Part shown: piece after piece, positions 27,597 to 32,891 of the stretch
Layout of the letters: each line of letters opens with the position of its first letter
How positions within the stretch are numbered: position 1 is the first letter of the stretch
IMG/VR virus record: IMGVR_UViG_3300027763_000137
Coordinates: 1-35,361 of that record
Length of the DNA stretch: 35,361 nucleotides
Strand: one strand, 5' to 3'
Origin: a virus
The notes under the pieces: generated by a model
What the model saw: only the letters and a program-made list of their open reading frames with translations
Told to the model about the DNA's origin: nothing
Databases searched by the model: none
Translations under genes and position numbers: made by a program

Positions 27597-27932
27597 ATGA
27601 ACGCCTTTACCGTCATGAGCACCCCCAACACCGCGACCATGCTGGCCATCAAGGCCGAAAACAAGGCCCGGATCAGCAAGTCAAAGGAAGACGCCAAAGC
27701 ACTCGACGCCACTGTCTTGGCTGCTGTCGAGGCCAGATATCTCCGGTGGAAAGAGTCCGGGTCAAAAGAGCCAATGTGCACCGTCGCCGTGGTGGCGTCG
27801 ACGTCGTCTCTTAGTGAAACCGCGCGCGTTCGTGCCTCGCTCAAGCGGCTAACCGAGGATGGAAAGTTGACACGTCGCACCGTTGACTGGTGCGGAAAAG
27901 ACGTCTTCGCATACGCCCCTGCCCACCACTGA
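27597..27932 (+). CDS. Cassette E small protein (111 aa)
   Basis: ATG at 27597 with GGGAG 5 nt upstream; the leader GGGAGACAGAATG matches cassettes A and C. The N-terminal part is helical and charged (NTATMLAIKAENKARISKSK). The C-terminal part looks like a small winged helix: SLSETARVRASLKRLTEDGK followed by strands LTRRTVDWCGKDVFAYAP. A DNA-binding role is possible by that pattern but no family is certain. It is a single-gene unit ending in its own terminator. Confidence 0.72.
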   Translation: MNAFTVMSTPNTATMLAIKAENKARISKSKEDAKALDATVLAAVEARYLRWKESGSKEPMCTVAVVASTSSLSETARVRASLKRLTEDGKLTRRTVDWCGKDVFAYAPAHH

Positions 27933-27957
27933 CCCCCCCAACAACCAAAACCGCATC

Positions 27958-27977
27958 GCCCCGTCAGCCGGGGCTTT
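27958..27977. terminator. Terminator of cassette E
   Basis: Stem GCCCCG / CGGGGC with a 5-nt loop, then TTT on the plus strand. On the minus strand CGATGCGG and TTTT follow, so it may also slow transcription from the convergent ATP-grasp gene. Confidence 0.65.
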
Positions 27978-28020
27978 CGGCGTCAGGGATAACTTTCTCC
28001 GGCAAGCAATAAAAACTTTT

Positions 28021-28701
28021 TCATTTTTTCCTCACAATTTCTAACCAACGAGCGGTAATCAGTTTGATATAATATTCACCCTTCATATTTCCCCAACGAT
28101 AGAAACCCAAAGACCAGCCATCGTTTGCTTCAACGAGAGTTGTTTTTCCATCAACATAGCCGATATCAATAGAATAACCAACAGGAGATGAAAGATAAAC
28201 ACTGATCATTTCTTCAACGGTTTTTACATTTGGCTGCGCTTTATCATCCCCATTATCATATCTTGAATATCCAAGGATTTTCTTATTAAGGATATAAAAT
28301 CTCCACTCAGAAGAAAAACAAACTTTATCTGAAATCCAAACAGGTTGTTTTGGATTTACGACTTCTTCAATATCTGCTCTAATCCCACCTGTAAAACTCT
28401 TTGTATTCTTTGGCTTACAAAACTGGTTTTCTTTTACTTCGCCATAAACTCCACTCCAAACATTTCTGTTTAGGAAACCTTTTAGTTCGGATGGATAAGA
28501 AATATTATCAGGAAGCGTTATATCGTTCAATAAGCAATACTTATTTACAAACTCAACACTTCCAACTGGAACAATAATTTCACTGTTCTGAAACAGTTTT
28601 AGTTCGTCATATGATGACCAGAAGTATGGATAATTGATAGCAGAAGTAATATGTCGTTTTTCTTCTTCCATTACTCTGCCGGATTGCATAAGATATTTCA
28701 T
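28021..28701 (-). CDS. ATP-grasp protein, R2K-like clade (226 aa), AT-rich
   Basis: Pattern of the phage-borne R2K ATP-grasp families: N-terminal region with DELKLFQNSEIIVPVGSVEF, a middle segment GGIRADIEEVVNPKQPVWI, then the ATP-grasp core SEWRFYILNKKILGYSRYDN and the C-terminal GYVDGKTTLVEANDGWSLG with N and D metal-ligand positions. ATP-grasps make amide or peptide bonds; the substrate of this clade is unknown. Coding DNA is far richer in A+T than all neighbours (for example 17 G+C in the 60 bases from 28261), with AAA/TTT-biased codons, so recent transfer is likely. It is alone on the minus strand between plus-strand genes. Confidence 0.75.
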   Translation of the reverse strand: MKYLMQSGRVMEEEKRHITSAINYPYFWSSYDELKLFQNSEIIVPVGSVEFVNKYCLLNDITLPDNISYPSELKGFLNRNVWSGVYGEVKENQFCKPKNTKSFTGGIRADIEEVVNPKQPVWISDKVCFSSEWRFYILNKKILGYSRYDNGDDKAQPNVKTVEEMISVYLSSPVGYSIDIGYVDGKTTLVEANDGWSLGFYRWGNMKGEYYIKLITARWLEIVRKK

Positions 28702-28737
28702 TTATCACCAACTTTTGTATAAAGGAAATTTTCATCA

Positions 28738-28896
28738 ATGACAATCACCGAATGCCGATGCGCGCAATGCGAAGCTGAATACGAGCAACGAGACGAATAC
28801 GCCGACGCGCCAGAAATCGAATGGGACACGCCGATCTCAGACGACGAGCTCGCCGAGCGCCTCGCCTGGTTTTGGCAACCGAAAGAGGAAGCATGA
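28738..28896 (+). CDS. Small acidic protein with Cys pair (52 aa)
   Basis: ATG at 28738, with AAAGGA 11 nt upstream. N-terminus TECRCAQCEAEY holds three cysteines. The rest is very acidic (EWDTPISDDELAERLAW). It is the first gene of the ten-gene plus cluster and starts at the edge of the AT-rich insert; its ribosome site lies in AT-rich DNA, so its original upstream region may have been displaced. Ends in ATGA overlap with the next gene. No family recognised. Confidence 0.6.
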   Translation: MTITECRCAQCEAEYEQRDEYADAPEIEWDTPISDDELAERLAWFWQPKEEA

Positions 28897-29000
28897 CCCC
28901 ACGATTCCGACGCGCCATCATCCGCCAAGCCGCCCGCGAGGGGCTCCCCGTCTGGGCTTGGCTGCTCGCCACCTACCACCGAGAGACGACCAATGCGTGA
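28893..29000 (+). CDS. Small basic protein (35 aa)
   Basis: ATG 28893 in ATGA overlap with the previous stop; 36 codons to TGA. The N-terminal half is arginine-rich (TPRFRRAIIRQAAREG), then LPVWAWLLATYHRE, a short hydrophobic aromatic stretch too short to be certain as a membrane helix. Overlaps the next gene by 8 nt. Supported mainly by its place in the unbroken chain of overlapping genes. Confidence 0.5.
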   Translation: MTPRFRRAIIRQAAREGLPVWAWLLATYHRETTNA

Positions 29001-29202
29001 GCCTGACGACGACCGAGACGAGCCAACCGACGACGAGATTGCGGAGCACATCGCCACCCATACGGATTGCGATGCAGAGATCGTCGACATGATGTGGTTG
29101 ACGACTGATGCCCAGATCCTCCAGTGGGCGCACAACCTGCGTCAGTCGATCTACGACGGCATCGTAGAGAACCGCAACGACGTCAGCGACGGTGACGAAT
29201 GA
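28993..29202 (+). CDS. Small highly acidic protein (69 aa)
   Basis: About a third of the residues are Asp or Glu, most densely at the N-terminus (REPDDDRDEPTDDEIAEHIA). A helical tryptophan-containing middle follows (MMWLTTDAQILQWAHNLRQ) and an acidic end (DVSDGDE). Such acidic small phage proteins often mimic DNA or bind basic host proteins, but that is only a possibility here. Overlaps: 8 nt before, ATGA after. Confidence 0.6.
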   Translation: MREPDDDRDEPTDDEIAEHIATHTDCDAEIVDMMWLTTDAQILQWAHNLRQSIYDGIVENRNDVSDGDE

Positions 29203-29444
29203 ACCCCATGACCATCACCCCCGAAGAAATCATCCGCCGCCAAATCGTCCGCGCCTTGTCCGATCTCGCCGACGCATCGGCAATTATGCGCATAGCCCGC
29301 GACGTCGCCTACGATGCCTCCAGAGTCGCGACGAGGCCAGGCGCCAAGCGTGAGGCGGTCTTGTCCGCCATCGGTGAACTGGAGGCGCTTGTAGTCGCAA
29401 TGGATCGGGTGATGGCGGCGCAACGGAGGGTGGATAATGAATGA
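29199..29444 (+). CDS. Small helical protein (81 aa)
   Basis: ATG 29199 in ATGA overlap with the previous stop. The sequence is almost wholly helical: ITPEEIIRRQIVRALSDLAD, SAIMRIARDVAYDASR, then REAVLSAIGELEALVVAMD and a basic end. No motif or family recognised. It overlaps the next gene by 8 nt, and the ribosome site of that gene (GGAGG) lies in its last codons. Confidence 0.62.
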   Translation: MNPMTITPEEIIRRQIVRALSDLADASAIMRIARDVAYDASRVATRPGAKREAVLSAIGELEALVVAMDRVMAAQRRVDNE

Positions 29445-29652
29445 CCCCGAACTCATCCGCGAACGAGACCGCGCCATCAAGCGAGCCGAGACGCTTGAGG
29501 CCGAAGTGTGGGCGCTTGGGGTGCAGGTGGTCGCGCAGAAAGCCCGACTGCATCTGGCCGAGGAGGTCATCGCGGCCATGCGTCTCTTCGATCACCGCAA
29601 GACCGACGCGGCGCTTGCCGCATGGGATGCCGTGCCAGGGATGGAGCCATGA
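29437..29652 (+). CDS. Small coiled-coil protein (71 aa)
   Basis: ATG 29437 with GGAGGG 6 nt upstream. Residues 1-50 form one charged coiled coil (LIRERDRAIKRAETLEAEVW, then ALGVQVVAQKARLHLAEEVI), followed by RKTDAALAAWDAVPGMEP. No family recognised. It is resembled in style by the 78-aa gene two places downstream (RERDEAQQ repeat), hinting at distant common origin. ATGA overlap at the end. Confidence 0.6.
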   Translation: MNDPELIRERDRAIKRAETLEAEVWALGVQVVAQKARLHLAEEVIAAMRLFDHRKTDAALAAWDAVPGMEP

Positions 29653-29798
29653 GCCTGCTCACAATCGCCACCGTCGGCGCTGTTGCCATCGGTGCCCTGT
29701 TGTTGGTTGTCCGCATCGTCGAGGCCATCGACGACGCCCGCCGCAATCGACGACGGCAGCGCGCCCTAGATTCTTTTATTGCTGGAGATCAAAAGTGA
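29649..29798 (+). CDS. Small single-pass membrane protein (49 aa)
   Basis: ATG 29649 in ATGA overlap; 50 codons. Residues 3-22 are one hydrophobic helix (LLTIATVGAVAIGALLLVV), followed by an arginine-rich cytoplasmic-type segment (DDARRNRRRQRALD). By the positive-inside rule the C-terminus should be in the cytoplasm. It could be a membrane-acting early protein or an exclusion-type protein; the function is unknown. Confidence 0.65.
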   Translation: MSLLTIATVGAVAIGALLLVVRIVEAIDDARRNRRRQRALDSFIAGDQK

Positions 29799-30031
29799 AC
29801 GCTTGGACCCAATCCGAGATCAACGCCCTGATGGCCAAACGAATCAATGTCCTGATGGCCGAACGTGACGACGCCATCCGCGAGCGTGACGAGGCGCAAC
29901 AGATGGTGGCCGAGATGCTCGACGCACTTTCTTGCTGGTGTCCATGCGGATGTAAGCACCCGTCGTGCGGATTCTGTGAGGACGACGAGCGGGTCGCTAA
30001 GTTGCTGCAGAAAGTGTTGGACCAACCATGA
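29795..30031 (+). CDS. Small cysteine-rich protein (78 aa)
   Basis: GTG 29795 with GGAG 7 nt upstream. N-terminal coiled coil (NALMAKRINVLMAERDDAIR), then a dense cysteine/histidine patch SCWCPCGCKHPSCGFC (C47, C49, C51, C53, H55, C58, C61) likely to bind one or two zinc ions, then a helix ERVAKLLQKVL. No family recognised. ATGA overlap to the next gene. Confidence 0.65.
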   Translation: MNAWTQSEINALMAKRINVLMAERDDAIRERDEAQQMVAEMLDALSCWCPCGCKHPSCGFCEDDERVAKLLQKVLDQP

Positions 30032-30585
30032 CACTCACCCGCCGAACCGCACTCCCACCCGACGACAAGCCACCGACGCTCGCCAAGCGGACGCCAGTCG
30101 CAGAGTACGACCGATGCCGCGAGTGTGGCACCGCCGAAGGTCAGCCCTGCTACGACAGCCAGGACAAGCCCATGGCGAGCGTGTGCGTTGGTCGCACATT
30201 GTCGAGTAGCGGCGCCCTCGATAGAGAGGCACGCAACCGCTACAAAAAGAAAAAGGCCCGCAATGGCGAATCCAATGCGGGCCCGTCGTCGACTCGAAAG
30301 ACGCCAGTAGCGCAGAAGACGAACCCCTGCAAGGGATGCAGCAACGAGATTGCGTCGCCGCGTGTGTGGTGCCTCCGTCGCATCTGTCGAGCGGCAGCAG
30401 CCAGAGAGTACCGCCAGACAGCGCCCAAGACAGAGCCAACGATCCTGACCTGTGTCCACTGTGGCGCTGTCTACGAATCCGTCGGCGGGGCCAAACATGC
30501 GACGCTTCCGCATTGTCGTGCGCCAGCGTGCCGGATCGAATCCAAGCGTGCGCGCAACGCGAGACGGAGGCAACGTGCCCATTGA
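30028..30585 (+). CDS. Basic protein with three zinc-knuckle-like motifs (185 aa)
   Basis: Three separate Cys clusters: CRECGTAEGQPC (C30, C33, C41), CKGC...C...C (C101, C104, C115, C120) and CVHCGAVYES with C163 and C168. The first resembles the zinc finger common at ends of phage and actinobacterial small proteins; the last two look like HNH-type zinc ribbons without the HNH core. Arg/Lys-rich linkers and C-terminus (ESKRARNARRRQRAH) suggest nucleic-acid binding. Its codons 73-86 also encode a terminator for the opposite strand. Confidence 0.68.
   Translation: MTLTRRTALPPDDKPPTLAKRTPVAEYDRCRECGTAEGQPCYDSQDKPMASVCVGRTLSSSGALDREARNRYKKKKARNGESNAGPSSTRKTPVAQKTNPCKGCSNEIASPRVWCLRRICRAAAAREYRQTAPKTEPTILTCVHCGAVYESVGGAKHATLPHCRAPACRIESKRARNARRRQRAH
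30244..30283 (-). terminator. Minus-strand terminator inside a plus-strand gene
   Basis: Arms GGCCCGCAATGG (30255-30266) and CCAATGCGGGCC (30272-30283) pair over 12 positions with one mismatch, around a 5-nt loop. Read on the minus strand the stem is followed by TTTTTCTTTTTG. It would stop late transcripts that run past the peptidase gene end at 31055. Confidence 0.75.
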
Positions 30586-30835
30586 TTGGCAGACAGTTTT
30601 CGCAACCTATCCCGACGACGTCGACTCCGTCATAGCCCAACGCATTGGCGTCTCCACGACGACAGTCTGGAAGGCACGGACCAACCGCAAGGGGAAGTCT
30701 CGTCGAGACTCGCAGATATTCGTGCGGTGTCCTGTCGACGTGCGGAGCGCCATCATCGAAGCCGCCGCCGTCGATGGTGTGACGATGTCGCAGTGGGTGC
30801 TCAAGGCTTGCGAGCGTGCGCTTGATGATTTATGA
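30575..30835 (+). CDS. HTH plus ribbon-helix-helix-like regulator (86 aa)
   Basis: GTG 30575 with GGAGG 4 nt upstream; it overlaps the previous gene by 11 nt. Residues 15-36 (DVDSVIAQRIGVSTTTVWKA) look like a helix-turn-helix. Residues 47-84 (QIFVRCPVDVRSAIIEAAAV, then DGVTMSQWVLKACERAL) look like a ribbon-helix-helix. Two DNA-binding folds in 86 residues is unusual. It may regulate early or late transcription; the target is unknown. A longer frame upstream is a shadow of the 185-aa gene. Confidence 0.68.
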   Translation: MPIDWQTVFATYPDDVDSVIAQRIGVSTTTVWKARTNRKGKSRRDSQIFVRCPVDVRSAIIEAAAVDGVTMSQWVLKACERALDDL

Positions 30836-31074
30836 AATGGACCTTCGTCTGGGATGACGACGACGCACTAGCGCCGCGTCTACCAGTGCGGTGTCTGGAG
30901 GATGAACTGACGCCCGTCGTCGTCATAGCAGGCGAGGCAGAAGAGCGACGACGACAGGCACGTCTCACTCGCAACGAGTCGCAACGAAACAAGCGCCGCA
31001 ACAAAGCGAAGCAAGACCATGCGAAGCGGCTAGCCGCCGTTCGCATGAGTCACGTCAATCACGAAAAACCGTGA
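30832..31074 (+). CDS. Small basic protein at the end of the plus cluster (80 aa)
   Basis: ATG 30832 in ATGA overlap. Two halves: acidic/hydrophobic N-terminus (FVWDDDDALAPRLPV, TPVVVIAGE) and a very basic helix (EERRRQARLTRNESQRNKRR, then NKAKQDHAKRLAAVR). No family recognised. Its last 20 nt overlap the end of the convergent peptidase gene, so the two operons meet tail to tail with no intergenic terminator. Confidence 0.6.
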   Translation: MKWTFVWDDDDALAPRLPVRCLEDELTPVVVIAGEAEERRRQARLTRNESQRNKRRNKAKQDHAKRLAAVRMSHVNHEKP

Positions 31075-31636
31075 CAGCCCTCGCACCAACGTAGGGCCGT
31101 CGACGACGTCCCCACATCACCGTGCCCGCCAGTGTGGCCCTGTCGACCTTCTCCACCTTGGCCGTCGCCGGGTCTGCGAGATAGATCCACGCGTCGTCGG
31201 CAGCGTAGGCGCAGACCCAATGGTCGCCGATGGCGTCGCCGCCCTTGACGCCAGCGTCATAGTCGACAGACAGCAAGGCGACACCGCCGCCTGCCAAAGT
31301 GTCTAGAATCAACGGAGACAGCCGATCGACAGGCGCCTTGATGCCGGGGCCATCGGCGTCGACATCGACAGTCAGGCCCGTTTGCGCTCGCACAAGCTCG
31401 GGCACCACGCACCCACTCGCACCGGGAGCCCACACGCCGGGTCGAGCCAGGCCAGCGGTCTGGACTGTCGTCGGTGTGGCGCCAGCCCTAACGCCCAAGA
31501 ACCGCAGAGCCATCGCTACTGACGTGATCACGCACCCAACGGCGCCGCATTTCTGCGCACCACGTCCAACGCTCATGGGTCCGTGCGGATAGGCACCCTG
31601 CCAGATGACGGGTTGATCCATGTAGCCGCTACGCAT
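31055..31636 (-). CDS. Papain-like (C39-type) peptidase, possible endolysin or virion peptidase (193 aa)
   Basis: Motif KCGAVGCVITSVAMALRFLG (residues 29-48) fits the catalytic Cys region of C39-like peptidases, with C35 in GC-x-x-TS-x-AM as the likely nucleophile. GDHWVCAYAADDAWIYLADP (137-156) supplies H139 and D155. The protein has no signal peptide. It is placed after two membrane proteins at the end of the late genes, so cell-wall peptide cleavage is the likely job. An internal virion or maturation protease is the alternative. ATG 31636 overlaps the end of the 42-aa gene. Confidence 0.75.
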   Translation of the reverse strand: MRSGYMDQPVIWQGAYPHGPMSVGRGAQKCGAVGCVITSVAMALRFLGVRAGATPTTVQTAGLARPGVWAPGASGCVVPELVRAQTGLTVDVDADGPGIKAPVDRLSPLILDTLAGGGVALLSVDYDAGVKGGDAIGDHWVCAYAADDAWIYLADPATAKVEKVDRATLAGTVMWGRRRRPYVGARAVTVFRD

Positions 31637-31757
31637 GCGTCACCACTTTGATTGTCGACGTCGAGAACAACCGCCCCAAGCGCAACGCCTCGACAATGTC
31701 GTGAGCCATTACAACACGCGATGGCCCATCGACGTAGACCACGCGGTAGGCGCTCAT
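31629..31757 (-). CDS. Small late protein (42 aa)
   Basis: ATG 31757 overlaps the upstream stop (ATGA), and the TAG stop at 31631-31629 lies inside the start of the peptidase gene. Sequence begins MSAYRVVYVDGPSRVVMAHD, then a helix IVEALRLGRLF and strand TIKVVTHA, so it may be a small alpha/beta fold. No family recognised. Supported by overlaps on both sides. Confidence 0.55.
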   Translation of the reverse strand: MSAYRVVYVDGPSRVVMAHDIVEALRLGRLFSTSTIKVVTHA

Positions 31758-32050
31758 CGCTTGGGTGCGTTTGCCAGACGTTTGACGTCCTCACGCAACT
31801 CGGAAAGCTGTTCCTTGATCGTGATTATGTCGGCGCTCATGGTGGCCATTGCGGCAGGCACACTGTCGACGCGGCGCAAGTCACGCTCGACGACGGACAC
31901 ACGTTGATCCATGCGGATAGTGTCGTCTCGAAGCGAGAAGAACGACGACGACACCCATGCGGTAGCAGCCGTCAGCAATGCGCCGATGAGTCCAATCGAC
32001 CACATGGGGAGCGTGACGCCGGTTGGCCGATCCGTTGTTGACGTCGTCAT
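31754..32050 (-). CDS. Membrane protein with coiled coil, lysis accessory-like (98 aa)
   Basis: One hydrophobic helix (MWSIGLIGALLTAATAWVSS, about residues 16-35) after a short polar N-terminus, then a charged coiled coil to the end (MDQRVSVVERDLRRVDSV, TIKEQLSELREDVKRL). This shape is common among phage holin-adjacent or spanin-like proteins. It lies between a holin-like gene and the peptidase. ATGA overlaps join it to both neighbours. The lysis role is inferred from shape and position. Confidence 0.6.
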   Translation of the reverse strand: MTTSTTDRPTGVTLPMWSIGLIGALLTAATAWVSSSFFSLRDDTIRMDQRVSVVERDLRRVDSVPAAMATMSADIITIKEQLSELREDVKRLANAPKR

Positions 32051-32256
32051 TTCTTCGCCACGCGCTCAATCGAGTCAGCCGCTTGGTCAAGCGCCACGCC
32101 GATGACGTCGTTGCCTTTGTCCTTGTCGCTCAACAGTTGGCGAGACACACGCCGCAGAATGCCGACGATGAAGTCTTTGGCGAACAACGCCAAGAGAACC
32201 ACCAACATCGACTGGAGCGACTGTGGTGAGGCAAGGGACAGCATCAGGTCTGGCAT
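32047..32256 (-). CDS. Holin-like small membrane protein (69 aa)
   Basis: I start at ATG 32256 (MPDLMLSLASPQ); a TTG at 32292 would add 12 residues. One hydrophobic helix LQSMLVVLLALFAKDFIVGIL (about residues 14-34) with a buried K-D pair, then a basic and polar tail (RRVSRQLLSDKDKGND) and a final amphipathic helix. Size and position fit a holin or holin accessory. A single membrane helix would make it class III-like. The function is not proven by sequence. Confidence 0.58.
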   Translation of the reverse strand: MPDLMLSLASPQSLQSMLVVLLALFAKDFIVGILRRVSRQLLSDKDKGNDVIGVALDQAADSIERVAKK

Positions 32257-32293
32257 GCCGCCTACAGTAGCGGACTCATGGTGAGTCGACAAC

Positions 32294-32722
32294 CTACCGC
32301 CAGGGGTTGGGGACGGAGAACAGTAGGGCTTTCTTTGTTGGCCGTTGGCGAACGAGCGTGATCATCGTAACGAGACCCGACGACGTCGCATCGTCGAGAG
32401 AGATAGCGCCCGTCCCTGTCGACCCGTATCGCCAGTCGCCAGCGCCAGCAATCGACACAGCGCCAAGCGTAACGGCGCCAGTGGCTTGCACGGTGGAGGT
32501 ACCGACGCCAGCCACCAACACCGCGTCTAGCGTGACAGCGCCGCTACCCTGGACCGTCGAGGTGCCAGCGCCTGCGACGGAGACAGCGTCAAGCGCAATG
32601 ACGCCAGACGAGACGACGTACGACGTGCCGACGCCATCGACGACGACACCGTCTAGCGTGATGGCGCCCGACGCCGTCACGCCAGCCGCGACACCGCTAG
32701 GGGATAGCAGCGTCAGCAGCAC
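32294..32722 (-). CDS. Repeat-containing tail-fibre-like protein (142 aa)
   Basis: GTG 32722 with GAGG 7 nt upstream. Residues 19-81 are three 21-residue repeats of the type GAVTLDAVxVAGxGTSTVQ, plus degenerate fourth and fifth copies (GAVTLGAVSIAGAG, GAISLDDATSSG). Short G-x-x-T-L-D strands with G-x-G-T turns occur widely in phage tail and fibre proteins and should form a stacked beta structure. The end (RPTKKALLFSVPNPWR) is basic. Possibly a fibre segment or adhesin. Confidence 0.68.
   Translation of the reverse strand: MLLTLLSPSGVAAGVTASGAITLDGVVVDGVGTSYVVSSGVIALDAVSVAGAGTSTVQGSGAVTLDAVLVAGVGTSTVQATGAVTLGAVSIAGAGDWRYGSTGTGAISLDDATSSGLVTMITLVRQRPTKKALLFSVPNPWR
32480..32668 (-). repeat. Three 63-bp coding repeats
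   Basis: DNA encoding residues 19-81 of the 142-aa protein. Each unit reads like GGCGCxGTxACGCTxGAxGC on the minus strand; units two and three are closest to each other. Copy number could vary by slippage. Confidence 0.7.
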
Positions 32723-32726
32723 GGTT

Positions 32727-32891
32727 TTACCTCAGCGACAGAAGTTGATTGAGCGTCTCTTGTGTCGTCGCAATGTCGAGGTCCACGGCAGCCGCTTGCG
32801 CAACGTCGCCGATGGCCAGCGCCGACTGGCGAAGTTGCGAAAGGTAGGCGACGCGAGCGGTTGCCATCGCTATCAGTTGGTCAATCGTCAT
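32727..32891 (-). CDS. Small helical late protein (54 aa)
   Basis: ATG 32891 overlaps the fibre gene stop (ATGA), TAA at 32729-32727. The sequence is all helical: TIDQLIAMATARVAYLSQLR, then QAAAVDLDIATTQETLNQLL. The pattern (a two-helix hairpin of about 50 residues) is common for small phage proteins beside tail genes, but I know no function. Its last codons hold the GAGG ribosome site for the next gene. Confidence 0.65.
   Translation of the reverse strand: MTIDQLIAMATARVAYLSQLRQSALAIGDVAQAAAVDLDIATTQETLNQLLSLR

Noticed and set aside
29776-30582. 268-aa minus-strand ORF over the small-gene cluster
   Set aside because: Antisense to well-supported overlapping plus genes with good ribosome sites, and it lacks a ribosome site. 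The minus-strand terminator at 30244 would cut its transcript.
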